64,000 nt of DNA from Candidatus Gastranaerophilales bacterium (GCA_947589425.1 CANQAV010000006.1:24011-88010), one strand, 5' to 3'. Numbered from the stretch's first letter, positions 1 through 13,719 are shown. Numbers and translations: made by a program. Notes: a model not told the origin generated them from the letters alone.

Positions 1-648
1 AAAATTTGGGCGCAAACCACTGAAAAAGCAACCTCTTGCGAAGTATTTCCGACTGATATACAAAGCAAAAAAGATATAAAAAAAATAATTGAAAAAGTAA
101 ATGTTCTGACGGAACATATAATGAAAAAAAGGGAAGAAAAAGGGCTTTTAAGAAGATGCGCAAGGACTATGGTAATCGGTATGCCAAATGTCGGAAAATC
201 AAGCACAATTAACAGACTTGCAGGAAAGTCAAAAGCAAAAACAGGTGCAAAAGCAGGGGTTACAAAAAAGCAGCAATGGGTTAGAATTAACGATAAAATA
301 GAGCTCTTAGACACCCCGGGTATAATTTCTGCCGTACAGGATGACCAATATCAGGCGCTAAAATTGGCACTTGTTAATTCTATCGGCTCAAATGCATATG
401 ACAGCGAATTTATTGCATCCGAATTGATTAAAATTCTTGATAAACGCTATAAAAAAGAAATGAGAGAATATTTCGGCTTCGGGGAAGACGAAGAAATAAA
501 TCTTGAAAATATTGCACTTAAAAGAAAATATCTTCAAAAAGAAGGAAAGCCCGATACAAAAAGAACATCCGAAATTATTCTTTCAAACTTCAGGGAAGGA
601 AAAATAGGGCGCTTTACTCTTGAAATTCCGGAGGAATACAATATTTGA
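1..648 (+). CDS. ylqF: Ribosome-biogenesis GTPase YlqF/RbgA, 5' end outside window
   Basis: The reading frame is open from base 1, so the start lies upstream; the ATG at 121 is internal. The G1 P-loop (GMPNVGKSS) follows at about codons 60-68 and the G3 motif DTPGI comes after it. In YlqF/RbgA GTPases the domain is circularly permuted, so G4 (NKxD) precedes G1; here it must lie before the window. The family helps assemble the large ribosomal subunit in the cytoplasm. The stop TGA (646-648) overlaps the TTG start of the RNase HII gene, an arrangement that suggests translational coupling. Family assignment is firm; the missing N-terminus cannot be checked. Confidence 0.9.
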   Translation, partial: KIWAQTTEKATSCEVFPTDIQSKKDIKKIIEKVNVLTEHIMKKREEKGLLRRCARTMVIGMPNVGKSSTINRLAGKSKAKTGAKAGVTKKQQWVRINDKIELLDTPGIISAVQDDQYQALKLALVNSIGSNAYDSEFIASELIKILDKRYKKEMREYFGFGEDEEINLENIALKRKYLQKEGKPDTKRTSEIILSNFREGKIGRFTLEIPEEYNI

Positions 649-1262
649 AACTGTTTGAATTTGATGCATCAGAAAAAAAGGGAGAAATAAAATATATTAC
701 AGGTACCGACGAAGCAGGCAGAGGTCCTTGTGCAGGCGGAGTTTGGGCAAGCGCTGTATGTTTTTTTGAGGATGTTGATGAAAAATTATTTTGCGAGTTG
801 AATGACTCAAAAAAATTAACTCCCAAAAAAAGGGAAGAACTTTTTCCTCTCATAATAAAAAATTCGATTTACTCAATCAAAGCTGTTAATGTTAAAAAAA
901 TTGAAGAAATAAATATTTTAAATGCATCACTTTTAGCTATAAAATATTGCGTTGAAGAAGTTTTGCAAAAACTTAATTCAAAAGAAACGCTTGTTTTAAT
1001 AGACGGCAATAAATTAATTAAGAACTTTAATTGCAATCAAAAATATATTATAAAAGGGGATTTAAAATCAGCATCAATTGCAGCGGCAAGTATTCTGGCA
1101 AAAGTTTCAAGAGACAGGTATATGACAAAAATCGATAAATATTATTCATGCTACGGCTGGGAGAAAAACAAAGGATATCTCACAAAAGCCCATGCCGAAG
1201 CCATAAAAACCCATGGAATTACAAAATACCACAGACCCTCTTTTTTAAAAAATATCTTATAG
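645..1262 (+). CDS. rnhB: Ribonuclease HII
   Basis: Cleaves RNA in RNA-DNA hybrids and at single misincorporated ribonucleotides. The active-site signature TDEAGRG is at residues 21-27, and the family block with a conserved acidic residue (SIAAASILAKVSRD) is near residue 150. The protein is 205 aa, normal for the family. The start is a TTG sharing bases with the ylqF stop; no better upstream start exists because the preceding gene covers the region. The pairing ylqF-rnhB is common in bacteria. The 3' end overlaps the convergent deoB gene by six bases, so no terminator separates them. Confidence 0.93.
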   Translation: MKLFEFDASEKKGEIKYITGTDEAGRGPCAGGVWASAVCFFEDVDEKLFCELNDSKKLTPKKREELFPLIIKNSIYSIKAVNVKKIEEINILNASLLAIKYCVEEVLQKLNSKETLVLIDGNKLIKNFNCNQKYIIKGDLKSASIAAASILAKVSRDRYMTKIDKYYSCYGWEKNKGYLTKAHAEAIKTHGITKYHRPSFLKNIL

Positions 1263-2390
1263 AAGATGTTTTTTAATTACTTGAGAAACGTAAGAAAATC
1301 CGTCTTTAAGACCGATATATCCGCCTGATTTATTTTTTCGATATTCAAGATAAGGTACCATTTCTCTTGTGTGGTCGCTGCCTCTAAATGTCGGGTCGCA
1401 TCCGTGGTCGGCGGTAATAATTAAAATATCATCCTCGCTCATTGAAGATATAAATTTTGGAATATATGAATCAATCTCTTCAATTGCTTTTTTATAGCCA
1501 ATGCTGTCCCGTCTGTGTCCATAGAGCATATCGGTATCTACAAGATTTACAAAAATTAAGTCGCAATCGGAATTTTTAATTGCTTCAAGAGTTTTATTAA
1601 GTCCTTCTGTATTACCCGAAGTTAAAATTTTTTCATCAATGCCCGAGCCTACAAAAATGTCATAAATTTTACCTATTCCCAAAACTTTTTTACCGTTATT
1701 TTTAAGCTCGTTTAAAACAGTGTCTTTAGGGGGTGCAACCGAATAATCATGCCTTAGTGCACCTTGCCTTTGGGGTTTATTGTCTATAACTCGATAAGGT
1801 CTTGCGATAACTCTTGAAACACCCATATTCATTTCATTCAACAATTCTCTTGCAATTTTACACCACTCGTAAAGAGTTTCAAGAGGAATTAAATCAATGT
1901 CAAGAGCAATTTGAAAAACGCTGTCTGCCGAAGTATAAATTATCGGGAATTTTGTTTTTTGGTGCTCATCGTTGAGTTCTTCAATAATTTTTGTACCTGA
2001 TGCGGGATAGTTGCCTAAATAACCTTTACAATTTGTTCTTTTAACAAATTCCGCCATAAAATCATCGGGAAATTTAAGATAGGTTTTAAAGGGATTATCT
2101 AAAACAAGCCCCATTAATTCCCAATGTCCCGTTGTAGTATCTTTTCCTTTTGAGATTGGGGATAAAATACCGTATTTTGCGCTTGCATCCATAACTTTAT
2201 TTACCCCTTTTATCTCAACAATATTTCCAAGCCCCATTTCTTCAAGATTTTTTACTTTCAAACCGCCCGCAGCTGAAGCCAGATTTGATAATGTATTACA
2301 GCTTAAATCATCTCCGAATTCAAAAGCATCATCAACTGCACCGCAGCCCATAGAATCAACAACTATCACAATTGCACGTTTTTTATTCAT
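1257..2390 (-). CDS. deoB: Phosphopentomutase
   Basis: Interconverts (deoxy)ribose 1-phosphate and 5-phosphate in nucleoside salvage. It belongs to the alkaline phosphatase superfamily. The N-terminal metal-binding segment contains VDSMGCGAVDD, the phosphorylated threonine lies in DTTTGHWE (residues 84-91), and the C-terminal metal site is ITADHGCDP near residue 330. At 377 aa it is slightly shorter than typical DeoB but complete. It starts eight bases after the upstream decarboxylase stop, so the two are probably co-transcribed. Confidence 0.93.
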   Translation of the reverse strand: MNKKRAIVIVVDSMGCGAVDDAFEFGDDLSCNTLSNLASAAGGLKVKNLEEMGLGNIVEIKGVNKVMDASAKYGILSPISKGKDTTTGHWELMGLVLDNPFKTYLKFPDDFMAEFVKRTNCKGYLGNYPASGTKIIEELNDEHQKTKFPIIYTSADSVFQIALDIDLIPLETLYEWCKIARELLNEMNMGVSRVIARPYRVIDNKPQRQGALRHDYSVAPPKDTVLNELKNNGKKVLGIGKIYDIFVGSGIDEKILTSGNTEGLNKTLEAIKNSDCDLIFVNLVDTDMLYGHRRDSIGYKKAIEEIDSYIPKFISSMSEDDILIITADHGCDPTFRGSDHTREMVPYLEYRKNKSGGYIGLKDGFSYVSQVIKKHLL

Positions 2391-2398
2391 AAAACCAC

Positions 2399-3724
2399 CT
2401 ACACCATTATTTCAACATCATTTTCCAAATAATCCAAATGCCACTTTTGAATTGCTTCCCCGGGATATAAAAGACCGATACCGGGAGGATACGGAATAAC
2501 CATTTTATTTGAAATTTTTAAGACAGAATCGTCTTTGTTAACATACCTGTATTCACGATTAAAAGTATCAACAGGCTGTATTTTAACCATTGGGAAAGGT
2601 TGAAAATCGGCTTCGACAAAATCAAAAGAAGGATTAGTCCGTACTTTTTTAAGAGCATTTTTAAGCTTTTCAAGTTTTTGTTTTGTAGTACCCGCTCCGC
2701 AAAGATAAAGACAAGAAATTGAATTATTGAGCTCATCTTCAATCTTATAATCCTCAAACAAACTGTCCGAGAGGTCAAACCCGCTTATACCTTCTTTTTT
2801 TACAAGAATTTTTGTCGGATCATGATTAAAATCTTCATAAAATGAAACACCAAACCTTTTGAGCTCATCTTTCATTTTTTCTATTTCAAGTATTAAAGTA
2901 TCTATATTATTTTTTCCTTCTTTTGAAGAAAGATAGGAAATGCAAGCTTCAATGTTTGACAAAAAAGGATAAGAAGGCGACGTTGTGTGAAAAAGATTAA
3001 GCGCTTTTTGAAAAAGTGCAATATCAACGTTTTTGATATTTTTGCCGATATTTAAAAGTGCAGTCTGATTAAGCGCACCTGCAGTTTTATGAAGGGAATT
3101 AACGCTAACGTCCGCACCTTGAGCAATTGCTGTTTTTGGAAGTTTATCCGAAAAATTATACAAAGAGCCGTGTGCTTCATCCACGATTAAATATGTATCA
3201 TGGGCACGGCATATTTGAGAGATTTTTTCAATATCCGAATTGACACCTTCATAGGTAGGGCTTGTCATAATAAAGACTTTATAATGATTTAATTCAAGCG
3301 TTTTTTCAAGCTTTTTCGGGTCAATTACGGTATAAATTCCCCACTCGGGCGAAGCATCCGGCATAAAATAATCAACCATACCCGCACATAAAATAAGTCC
3401 GTTAAAAACGGATTTATGGCAATTCCTTGCAACGAGGACTTTATCCGCAGGTTCAATCAATGCTTTCATTGCAGCCAGAAGCGCCGTTGTTGCACCTTGA
3501 ACTACAAAAAAAGTTTTTTTTGTATCTAAAATATCACTTGCTTTAGATTGCGCCATAAAAATGGAATTTTTCGGATTTGAAAGATTATCAAAACCCTCGA
3601 GCTCCGAATAATCATCCTTATAAAATTCGCTGTATTCTTTTGAAAAAATCGGTTTTTGATTATGAGAAGGCGTAGTGAATAAAAATCTGTCCGTTTTTTT
3701 GCTTAATAATTTGATTATGCTCAT
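2399..3724 (-). CDS. PLP-dependent Orn/Lys/Arg decarboxylase family protein
   Basis: A fold-type I PLP enzyme of the short Orn/Lys/Arg decarboxylase family (441 aa), like those of cyanobacteria and Firmicutes. The cofactor aspartate is in VDEAHG (residues 181-186) and the Schiff-base lysine is K213 in NSLHKTAG. The small C-terminal domain has the family segment PYPPGIG. Likely product is agmatine, cadaverine or putrescine, feeding polyamine synthesis, but the substrate cannot be read from sequence. The start ATG is separated from the divergent ligA start by only 23 bases, so both promoters must extend into the opposite gene. Confidence 0.85.
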   Translation of the reverse strand: MSIIKLLSKKTDRFLFTTPSHNQKPIFSKEYSEFYKDDYSELEGFDNLSNPKNSIFMAQSKASDILDTKKTFFVVQGATTALLAAMKALIEPADKVLVARNCHKSVFNGLILCAGMVDYFMPDASPEWGIYTVIDPKKLEKTLELNHYKVFIMTSPTYEGVNSDIEKISQICRAHDTYLIVDEAHGSLYNFSDKLPKTAIAQGADVSVNSLHKTAGALNQTALLNIGKNIKNVDIALFQKALNLFHTTSPSYPFLSNIEACISYLSSKEGKNNIDTLILEIEKMKDELKRFGVSFYEDFNHDPTKILVKKEGISGFDLSDSLFEDYKIEDELNNSISCLYLCGAGTTKQKLEKLKNALKKVRTNPSFDFVEADFQPFPMVKIQPVDTFNREYRYVNKDDSVLKISNKMVIPYPPGIGLLYPGEAIQKWHLDYLENDVEIMV

Positions 3725-3726
3725 AA

Positions 3727-6484
<2,758 letters not shown>

Positions 6485-6606
6485 ACTGCTTGCAATTTTT
6501 CATTTCCGTTGTAATCTTAATTATATAAGCACCGGATAGTTTGACTTCGGTTATTAAATTTGTGGTGCGGTGTCTAATTAAAGAAACAGTTTATCACGGA
6601 TAATTT

Positions 6607-9600
6607 GTGAAGTATACATTTAATAACAAATACTTAAAAGATAATTCCAAACCCGGCTCTTACAGACGGGGTTATGAAACGTTCCAAAAAGGAATGGTTG
6701 AAGACGTTAAATTTAACGAAAATATTGTAAGAGCAAAAGTAAAAGGCAATTTCAGGTCACATTACGAAACGGGAATTAAATTCACAAAAGCAGGCGCAAA
6801 ACCGACATGCAACTGCCCTCTTGAAGAGCCATGGTGTAAGCATGCCATTGCCCTGGGGTTTACATCTTTAAAAAATCATTTTTGGGAAGAATTTCTGTAT
6901 GAAAAATTAAATATTGAGCCCAATCTTATCGATGAAGATTTGCCGATGAATGAAAATCCTCAAGGGGACTACATTTTTCATTTTAATCCCAAAAGGCGCC
7001 AGAATTTCTTTTCCATACTTGTTATGAACAGACATACAAAAAAGGTTATTCGTGACCTTGAGGCTGTTTTTAAACAAATTCTGTTAAAACAAAAAGAAGA
7101 TGAAAATTTTGAACTTAATAACTCCCAAAAGCTTGAAGTTGTTATGTTTAAAATGCTTTTAAGCCAATCAAGGCTTGATAAAAAATCCGGCTGGTATGAT
7201 GTTCAGATTAACAAATTTGATGAATTTTTCAGAATGTTATCCAAAATGGATGATGTTATAGATGCAAAAACGCACCAAAAAATCAGATTTAGCAATGATA
7301 TTTGGAATTTATGCCTTGACGTAAACGTATCTCTTGCAGGCAACGTGCTTTTAAGCCTGTACTGGAAAAGAAATGATATAGACGAAATTTACCCCTTTGA
7401 AGAAGTAAGATATTTTTCAAGGCAGCTCAAATGGGGAAGATATAAGGATGTAATTTTTCAAGCGGATACTCAGGTAAGCGTAGTTCCGCAAAATCTTACA
7501 AAAGCAAGTTTTTCCGATATTAAAGATGCTGACGGCGGGAAATTTATATATGAGGAACTTCCGAAATTAAAAGAAGTAATGACCGTAAACATGTCGGAAG
7601 AAATGGAAAAATTATCTTTTGAAAAGCGCCCGCCAAAATGCATAGTTGAATTGGGAGTTGATTACGACCAATCTTTAAAAGCTTCTCTTGAATTTGAATA
7701 TGACGGAGTTCGAGTTCCTTATCAAAAGCAGTATAAAAGCCCTTACGTCACAATTAAAGACCCTAAAAAAGACCTTTTATACTGGATTAAAAGAGATATG
7801 CAATTTGAACAATCAGCATATCAAATGCTTTTAGCATGCAGATTTGCACCTGTTCAATCCAACAACCTTGCGCTTGATAAAGAATTTGCAATTGATTTTT
7901 ATAACTATTACATTTCAAAAGCGGGCGAAGGCTGGGAATTTATTGAAAAAGACGACTTATCTTTCTATAAATTGAACAAAAAAGGTTTAAAACTTGTAGC
8001 GGACATTGATTTCAGCGACGAAGGAACAGACAAATTCCACATCCGATTAAAAGGGCTTGCGGATGAAAGAGAAGTCGATTTTGAAAAAATTATTGATTTA
8101 ACCTATGAAGGTGCAAAATATTATAACATCCCCTCGGGCGGACAAGTTTCAATACCTACGGATGATGTTTTATCTCTTTTAAAATCTTTTAATACCTATG
8201 ATGTTTATAAAAACGATGAAGATAAATACATTGTTAAAACATATCGTGCGGGCGTAATTTCCGAAATGGAAAAAATGGGTATTACTCTTAAAATGAGCAG
8301 AGCATTTTCTAAATTTTGGAAAGAAATTTCAACGTTTTCCGATATGGATAATACAACACTGCCTAAAGCTCTTAAAGCCGAATTAAGAGAATATCAGCTT
8401 AAAGGATTTTATTGGCTCTGGTTTTTATATAAATACGGGCTAAACGGAGTATTGGCGGATGATATGGGTCTTGGTAAAACCGTACAGACTTTGGCATTGC
8501 TTCAAAAAGCAAAAGAAAAAGATTCCAAAGAGCCTAATTTGGTTGTATGTCCGACTTCCGTAGTATTTAACTGGGAAAAGGAAATTGATAAATTTGCTCC
8601 CAATTTAAAATATTTAACTCTTTCGGGAAGCGAAAGAAAGAAAAAATTTAAAGATATTTCAAAATATGATGTTATAATTACAAGCTATGCTTTGGTTAGA
8701 CGTGACATAGATGAGCTTAAAAAAGAAAAATTCAGATATGTAATTTTGGATGAATCTCAAAATATTAAAAACGCAACAAGCCAAACATCTCACGCATGTA
8801 AACAGCTTAATTCGGCACACAGGCTTGCGCTCTCGGGTACGCCGATTGAAAACAGACTTGAAGAATTGTGGTCAATCTTCGACTTTTTAATGCCCGGATT
8901 TTTATTTGATGCAAACGAATTTAACCACAGATTTGTCAGCCCCATTGTTGAAGATGAGGACACGGAAGTACAAAAACGATTAAAATCCCAGATTTATCCT
9001 TTCATATTGCGCCGTATGAAAAGAGATGTTGCACGTGATTTGCCTGACAAAATTGAATCCGTTGCATATTGCGAACTTACACCCGACCAAAAAGACCTAT
9101 ATTTACAGGTATTGGATTCAACAAAAGAAGAACTGTTTAAATCAATTGAAACAGTCGGGCTTGAAAAATCAAGAATGTCAATATTCTCTGCTCTTTTGCG
9201 CTTAAGACAAATCTGCTGTCATCCGAGATTATATGACAAGGAAGGCAAATTAGGAATTAATGACTCGGGTAAATTTGAACAATTGCAGGATATGCTCGAA
9301 GAAATCATCGCCGAAAAACACAGAATTTTACTGTTCTCACAATTTGTCGGAATGCTTGATATAATTAAAGATTGGCTTGAAAAGAAAGGAATTAAGCACG
9401 AATACCTCTCAGGCAAAACAAAAGACAGACAAGGAACGGTTGAGCGCTTTAACAATGACCCGACAATTCCCGTTTTCCTTGTGTCCCTAAAAGCGGGGGG
9501 TACGGGCTTAAACTTAACCGGCGCAGATTATGTAATTCACTATGACCCGTGGTGGAATCCTGCGGTTGAAGATCAGGCAACAGACAGAGCCTATCGTATC

Positions 9601-9774
9601 GGACAGACCAAAAAAGTATTCGTATACAGGCTTATTACCAAAAATACGGTTGAAGAAAAAATACAGGCTCTTAAATCAAAGAAACGTTCGCTTGTAGACA
9701 GCGTTATCTCAATCGACAGAAATATCGTTAAAACTCTTACATATCAAGATATTAAAGACATATTCTCAATTTAG
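6607..9774 (+). CDS. SWIM zinc-finger SNF2-family helicase
   Basis: A 1055-aa Swi2/Snf2 ATPase. Near the N-terminus is a SWIM zinc finger (C68, C70, C77, H79). A long middle region follows, resembling the bacterial SNF2-associated domain. The helicase motor starts near residue 590: Walker A DDMGLGKT (about 618-625), a DESQ box near 715, SGTPIENRLEELWS, then the C-terminal lobe with SQFVGMLD, SLKAGGTGLNLT and DRAYRIGQ. Such proteins are ATP-driven DNA translocases, and bacterial members are linked to transcription or repair without a settled role. The start is GTG, with GGA about six bases upstream. It converges on prfA with a one-base gap. Confidence 0.92.
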   Translation: MKYTFNNKYLKDNSKPGSYRRGYETFQKGMVEDVKFNENIVRAKVKGNFRSHYETGIKFTKAGAKPTCNCPLEEPWCKHAIALGFTSLKNHFWEEFLYEKLNIEPNLIDEDLPMNENPQGDYIFHFNPKRRQNFFSILVMNRHTKKVIRDLEAVFKQILLKQKEDENFELNNSQKLEVVMFKMLLSQSRLDKKSGWYDVQINKFDEFFRMLSKMDDVIDAKTHQKIRFSNDIWNLCLDVNVSLAGNVLLSLYWKRNDIDEIYPFEEVRYFSRQLKWGRYKDVIFQADTQVSVVPQNLTKASFSDIKDADGGKFIYEELPKLKEVMTVNMSEEMEKLSFEKRPPKCIVELGVDYDQSLKASLEFEYDGVRVPYQKQYKSPYVTIKDPKKDLLYWIKRDMQFEQSAYQMLLACRFAPVQSNNLALDKEFAIDFYNYYISKAGEGWEFIEKDDLSFYKLNKKGLKLVADIDFSDEGTDKFHIRLKGLADEREVDFEKIIDLTYEGAKYYNIPSGGQVSIPTDDVLSLLKSFNTYDVYKNDEDKYIVKTYRAGVISEMEKMGITLKMSRAFSKFWKEISTFSDMDNTTLPKALKAELREYQLKGFYWLWFLYKYGLNGVLADDMGLGKTVQTLALLQKAKEKDSKEPNLVVCPTSVVFNWEKEIDKFAPNLKYLTLSGSERKKKFKDISKYDVIITSYALVRRDIDELKKEKFRYVILDESQNIKNATSQTSHACKQLNSAHRLALSGTPIENRLEELWSIFDFLMPGFLFDANEFNHRFVSPIVEDEDTEVQKRLKSQIYPFILRRMKRDVARDLPDKIESVAYCELTPDQKDLYLQVLDSTKEELFKSIETVGLEKSRMSIFSALLRLRQICCHPRLYDKEGKLGINDSGKFEQLQDMLEEIIAEKHRILLFSQFVGMLDIIKDWLEKKGIKHEYLSGKTKDRQGTVERFNNDPTIPVFLVSLKAGGTGLNLTGADYVIHYDPWWNPAVEDQATDRAYRIGQTKKVFVYRLITKNTVEEKIQALKSKKRSLVDSVISIDRNIVKTLTYQDIKDIFSI

Positions 9775-9775
9775 T

Positions 9776-10867
9776 TTAAACTTCCGCTTCGGCAAGTTTT
9801 TCAAGCTTCAATTTCTGGTCATATTCAATCAGCATATTGATTAATTTATCAAGCTCGCCTTCAATAACTTCCCATACGTCAAGATTTTGACCGATTCTGT
9901 GGTCGGTTAATCTTCCCTGAGGAAAATTATAAGTCCTGATTCTTTCCGATCTGTCACCCGTACCTACTTGAGAACGTCTTAAATCGGTTACTTCCTGCAT
10001 CTGTTTTTGTACTTCCATGTCATATAATTTAGCTTTAAGGATTTGAAGCGCTCTTTCTTTGTTTTGAAGCTGGGAGCGTTCTTCCGTACAAAAAATCATA
10101 ATTCCCGTTGGCTTATGGAAAACTCTTGCAGCGGTTTCAACCTTATTAACGTTTTGACCGCCTGCACCGCCCGAGCGGGCTGTTGTAATTTCAATATCGT
10201 TCATATTAAGTTCGATTTCAACATCATCAACTTCAGGCATAACGGCAACAGTTGCGGTTGAAGTATGAACTCTTCCCTGAGATTCCGTTTGAGGAACTCT
10301 TTGAACTCTGTGCACTCCTGATTCATATTTTAATTGAGAATAGATATTATCCCCGCCTTTAATAGAAATAACTACTTCAGATACCCCGCCCGCTTCGCAT
10401 TCGTTGATTGATAAAATTTTTGTCTGCCAGCCTTTATTTTGGGCATATCTCAAATACATTCTCATTAAGTCGCCCGCAAAGATGTTTGCTTCATCACCCC
10501 CTGCGCCGCCTCTGATTTCAAGCATAATATCTTTATCATCCATAGGGTCTTTTGGCAGAAGAAGAACTTTTAATCTGTGTTCATATTCTTCAATTTTTTC
10601 TTCGTTGGATGTTATTTCATTGTTTAAAAATTCTCTCATGGAAGAATCTTTTTCGCTGTGAAGCATTTCTTTTGCATCGTCAATAGCGCTTTTTGCATCT
10701 TTATATTTATAATAAATATTAACCGTCTCTTCCATGGTTTTTCTCTGGCGGGAAAGGTCTCGAAATTTTTCATAATCTTGAATTACATCAGGTTTAGAAA
10801 GAGTTTCCCCCAATTCCTGATATTTTTTTTCAATTTTTTCCACTTTTTCAAACATTGAATTATCCAT
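9776..10867 (-). CDS. prfA: Peptide chain release factor 1
   Basis: Terminates translation at UAA and UAG. The stop-codon recognition tripeptide is PQT (residues 192-194, usually PAT in RF1), and the peptidyl-hydrolysis motif GGQ is at 236-238 in [13 protein letters not shown]. Length 363 aa is normal. The start overlaps the end of thyX by eight bases, so rpmE-thyX-prfA form one transcriptional direction. The usual downstream methyltransferase prmC is not adjacent. Confidence 0.96.
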   Translation of the reverse strand: MDNSMFEKVEKIEKKYQELGETLSKPDVIQDYEKFRDLSRQRKTMEETVNIYYKYKDAKSAIDDAKEMLHSEKDSSMREFLNNEITSNEEKIEEYEHRLKVLLLPKDPMDDKDIMLEIRGGAGGDEANIFAGDLMRMYLRYAQNKGWQTKILSINECEAGGVSEVVISIKGGDNIYSQLKYESGVHRVQRVPQTESQGRVHTSTATVAVMPEVDDVEIELNMNDIEITTARSGGAGGQNVNKVETAARVFHKPTGIMIFCTEERSQLQNKERALQILKAKLYDMEVQKQMQEVTDLRRSQVGTGDRSERIRTYNFPQGRLTDHRIGQNLDVWEVIEGELDKLINMLIEYDQKLKLEKLAEAEV

Positions 10868-11555
10868 TTTTGGGTTTTACCTTTCCGCAAGAATTATCTT
10901 CATCACAATAGCCCAATCTTTCGCATTTGGGTACTAAATGCTCCCTAAGCCAATCTTCACGCTCAAGAACAAGTTCACACATTTTTTTTACAACCGTTCT
11001 AATCTCAAGCTGTGCACGAGTGCAAAGTCTTAAATTTGCAAGATGAATTAATTCTCTTAAATTTAAACTTGCAACAATTGAACTAACCGCTGCATTCGGA
11101 AGGATAGAACGTGCATCTTCGCCTTTGATACCGCTTTCAAGCATTTCGTTATATAAAAGAGAAGTTAATTCCATGTGTTTTTTAAACTTCTCAAAAAGCT
11201 GTTGTTTTTTTTCAATTGCCAAAGGAACAATATAGTCAAATTCTCCTTTTTCTTTTACATATCTTTGCGATTTTTGAGAAAAGCTCATGTGTCTGTGTCT
11301 TACAAGCTGATGAGTAGCCGCACGTGAAATATTATTAATTGCAAAAGTGAGTTGAATATGTTCAATTGTCGAGTAATGCCCCGAGGAAATGACTCTTTTT
11401 ATAAGGTTGAGTTTTTTTTCTTTTGAATCCGTGATGTTTTTAAAAATCTCAACCGCGCCGTCCGGACTGTAGCAAGTTCTGCAAGCAGTATAGATAACAT
11501 CAAGCATGTTATCCGGAACAGATATTAAAGACACTTCCAATTCTTTTTTCGGCAT
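10860..11555 (-). CDS. thyX: Flavin-dependent thymidylate synthase
   Basis: Makes dTMP from dUMP with FAD, NADPH and methylenetetrahydrofolate. The ThyX signature RHRxxSxxxxSxR is present as [14 protein letters not shown] place the start at the ATG at 11555 (protein MPKKELEV..., 231 aa) because GGGAG sits just upstream. An open extension of 19 codons begins at 11612, but it would run through the stem-loop at 11584-11608. Presence of ThyX implies the organism may lack ThyA, which cannot be checked here. Confidence 0.95.
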   Translation of the reverse strand: MPKKELEVSLISVPDNMLDVIYTACRTCYSPDGAVEIFKNITDSKEKKLNLIKRVISSGHYSTIEHIQLTFAINNISRAATHQLVRHRHMSFSQKSQRYVKEKGEFDYIVPLAIEKKQQLFEKFKKHMELTSLLYNEMLESGIKGEDARSILPNAAVSSIVASLNLRELIHLANLRLCTRAQLEIRTVVKKMCELVLEREDWLREHLVPKCERLGYCDEDNSCGKVKPKNG

Positions 11556-11583
11556 ATCAAACTCCCAATTGTCTATATAAATT

Positions 11584-11608
11584 TTTGGCTGGTTATTAGC
11601 CAGCCAAA
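11584..11608 (-). terminator. Stem-loop between rpmE and thyX
   Basis: A perfect 9-bp stem (TTTGGCTGG with CCAGCCAAA) encloses a 7-base loop just after the rpmE stop. The U-run expected of an intrinsic terminator is weak (A/T mix follows), so it may be an attenuating or processing hairpin rather than a full terminator. Confidence 0.4.
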
Positions 11609-11621
11609 CCACAATTTAAAT

Positions 11622-11822
11622 TTATTTTTTTTCGTAGCGTTTTTTAAATCTTTCAACTCTTCCTTCGGAGTCAAGAATTTTTTGGTTGCCCGTATAATAA
11701 GGGTGGCAGGCATTACAAATTTCAACAGTGATATTTTCTTCAACGGAGCCTGTTTCAATTTCATTACCGCATACACATTTTATTGTAGTTTTTTTGTAAT
11801 CGGGGTGAATATCTTTTTTCAT
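11622..11822 (-). CDS. rpmE: 50S ribosomal protein L31, zinc-binding type
   Basis: A 66-aa protein beginning MKKDIHPDY, as in bacterial L31. It keeps the zinc ligands as CVC and CNAC, plus the family segment HPYYTG. This is the zinc-containing (type A) paralogue. A good ribosome-binding site AAAAGGA lies seven bases upstream. Expression of type A L31 is often zinc-sensitive, but I see no zinc operator here. Confidence 0.95.
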   Translation of the reverse strand: MKKDIHPDYKKTTIKCVCGNEIETGSVEENITVEICNACHPYYTGNQKILDSEGRVERFKKRYEKK

Positions 11823-11903
11823 TGTATGTTCCTTTTAGTGATAGTAACTTATAGTAATAATTTTACTTACTCAAAAAAATATTTCAAGCATGAAAGTTTG
11901 TTA

Positions 11904-11909
11904 TATAAT
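11904..11909 (+). promoter_or_regulatory. Probable -10 box for leaderless lepA
   Basis: A perfect TATAAT ends seven bases before the ATG at 11917. No Shine-Dalgarno sequence is present. The box lies inside the open extension that begins at 11890, which argues that 11917 is the true start. Confidence 0.55.
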
Positions 11910-11916
11910 TAAATTT

Positions 11917-13719
11917 ATGAAAAAACTTGAACACATAAGAAATTTTAGCATAATAGCCCATATTGACCACGGCAAGTCAACTCTTGCAGACAGGCTCCTT
12001 GAAGCGACAAATACAATATCCAAAAGAGATATGCAGGACCAATTGCTTGATACAATGGATATTGAGCGTGAAAGAGGAATTACAATCAAGCTGAATGCCG
12101 CAAAAATGAAATATAAAGCTAAAAACGGCAAAGACTATATTTTAAATTTAATTGATACCCCGGGACACGTTGATTTTTCTTATGAAGTATCCCGCTCTCT
12201 TGCCGCATGTGAAGGTGCGCTGTTAATAGTAGATGCAACACAGGGTGTTGAAGCACAGACCCTTGCAAATGTTTATCTGGCATTAGAGCAAAATCTTGAA
12301 ATTATTCCCGTAATAAATAAAATAGACCTGCCTTCAGCGGATGTCGAGAGAGTAAAAAAAGAAATTGAAGATGTTTTGGGAATTGATTCAAAATATGCAA
12401 TTCCCGTGAGCGCTAAAACGGGCGAAAATATTGATAAGGTTTTGGAAGCAATTGTGGAATATATACCCTCTCCCGAAGACACGTCAGACAAACCCCTAAG
12501 AGCGCTTGTATTTGACAGCGCTTATGACAGCTATTTGGGAACTATCTGTTTTTTTAAAGTAGTAGACGGCTCAATTAAACTGGGCGATAAAATAAAATTC
12601 ATGGCAACGGGAAGAGAATTTGAAGTGGTTGAACTCGGTTTTTTAAATCCGAACAGAAACCCTGTCGACGAACTTAAAACAGGCGAAGTAGGCTATTTTG
12701 CAGGCTCAATCAAAGAAATTACCCGTTTCGTGGGTGATACAATAACACACGTTGAAAATCCTGCACAAACTCCTTTGGAAGGCTATAAAGAAGCAAAACC
12801 AATGGTGTTTTCAGGACTATACCCCGTAAATAACGAAGATTATCAAGAATTAAAAGAAGCGCTTGAAAAATTAAAACTGTCCGACAGCTCAATAACCTAT
12901 GAGCCTGAAACATCAAGTGCGCTCGGTTTTGGTTTCAGATGCGGTTTTTTGGGTATGCTTCATATGGAAATTGCTCAAGAACGCCTTGAAAGAGAATATG
13001 ACCTTTCTTTAATTACAACAGCGCCTTCCGTTGTATATAAAGTCCACAAAACAGACAATTCAATTGTTGAAATTGATAACCCTGCAGAACTTCCACCTGC
13101 GCAATATCTTGACTATATTGAAGAGCCTTACGTAAAAGTCAATATTTTTACACCAAACGATTATGTAGGGACCCTTATGGAATTATGTCAGGATAAACGG
13201 GGCATTTTCCGTGATATGAAATACATTGATGATATAAGAGTTAATCTTGAATATGAAATACCTTTATCTGAAGTAATTACCGACTTTTATGACCAATTAA
13301 AGTCAAGAACAAAAGGCTATGCTTCCTTAGATTATGAATTTTGCGACTATAAAAAATCCGACCTTGTTAAAATGGATATACTGCTTGCAAATGAAGTTGT
13401 GGATGCTCTCAGCGTTATCTGCCACAAAGACAGCGCTTATAACATAGGTCAAAAATTAACAAGCAAACTGAAAGAAATAATTCCCCGACAGCTCTTTGAA
13501 GTAGCAATTCAAGCGGCAATAGGAGGAAGAATTATTGCAAGGACAAACATTAAGGCTCTGAGAAAATCAGTTCTTGATAAATGTTACGGCGGTGACATCA
13601 CAAGAAAAAGAAAACTTCTTGAAAAGCAGAAGCGAGGCAAGAAAAGGATGAAATCCGTAGGCAGAGTTGAAATCCCGCAGGAAGCCTTTATGGCGGTTTT
13701 ATCCCTTAATGAAGAATAA
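11917..13719 (+). CDS. lepA: Elongation factor 4
   Basis: Ribosomal back-translocase GTPase. It has G1 AHIDHGKST, the switch I segment RERGITI, G3 [13 protein letters not shown]4 NKID, EF-G-like domains and the LepA-specific C-terminal domain. With the ATG at 11917 it is 600 aa, the normal EF4 length; the upstream ATG at 11890 would add nine residues encoded by the promoter. The stop abuts the convergent nadC stop with no gap. Confidence 0.96.
   Translation: MKKLEHIRNFSIIAHIDHGKSTLADRLLEATNTISKRDMQDQLLDTMDIERERGITIKLNAAKMKYKAKNGKDYILNLIDTPGHVDFSYEVSRSLAACEGALLIVDATQGVEAQTLANVYLALEQNLEIIPVINKIDLPSADVERVKKEIEDVLGIDSKYAIPVSAKTGENIDKVLEAIVEYIPSPEDTSDKPLRALVFDSAYDSYLGTICFFKVVDGSIKLGDKIKFMATGREFEVVELGFLNPNRNPVDELKTGEVGYFAGSIKEITRFVGDTITHVENPAQTPLEGYKEAKPMVFSGLYPVNNEDYQELKEALEKLKLSDSSITYEPETSSALGFGFRCGFLGMLHMEIAQERLEREYDLSLITTAPSVVYKVHKTDNSIVEIDNPAELPPAQYLDYIEEPYVKVNIFTPNDYVGTLMELCQDKRGIFRDMKYIDDIRVNLEYEIPLSEVITDFYDQLKSRTKGYASLDYEFCDYKKSDLVKMDILLANEVVDALSVICHKDSAYNIGQKLTSKLKEIIPRQLFEVAIQAAIGGRIIARTNIKALRKSVLDKCYGGDITRKRKLLEKQKRGKKRMKSVGRVEIPQEAFMAVLSLNEE

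Noticed and set aside
6485..6606. Structured leader or riboswitch before the SNF2 gene
   Set aside because: GCACCG and CGGTGC-like segments could pair, but I recognise no conserved aptamer core or terminator switch.
11890..11916. Longer LepA start at 11890
   Set aside because: The extension is made of the promoter -10 box, and the shorter protein has the normal family length.
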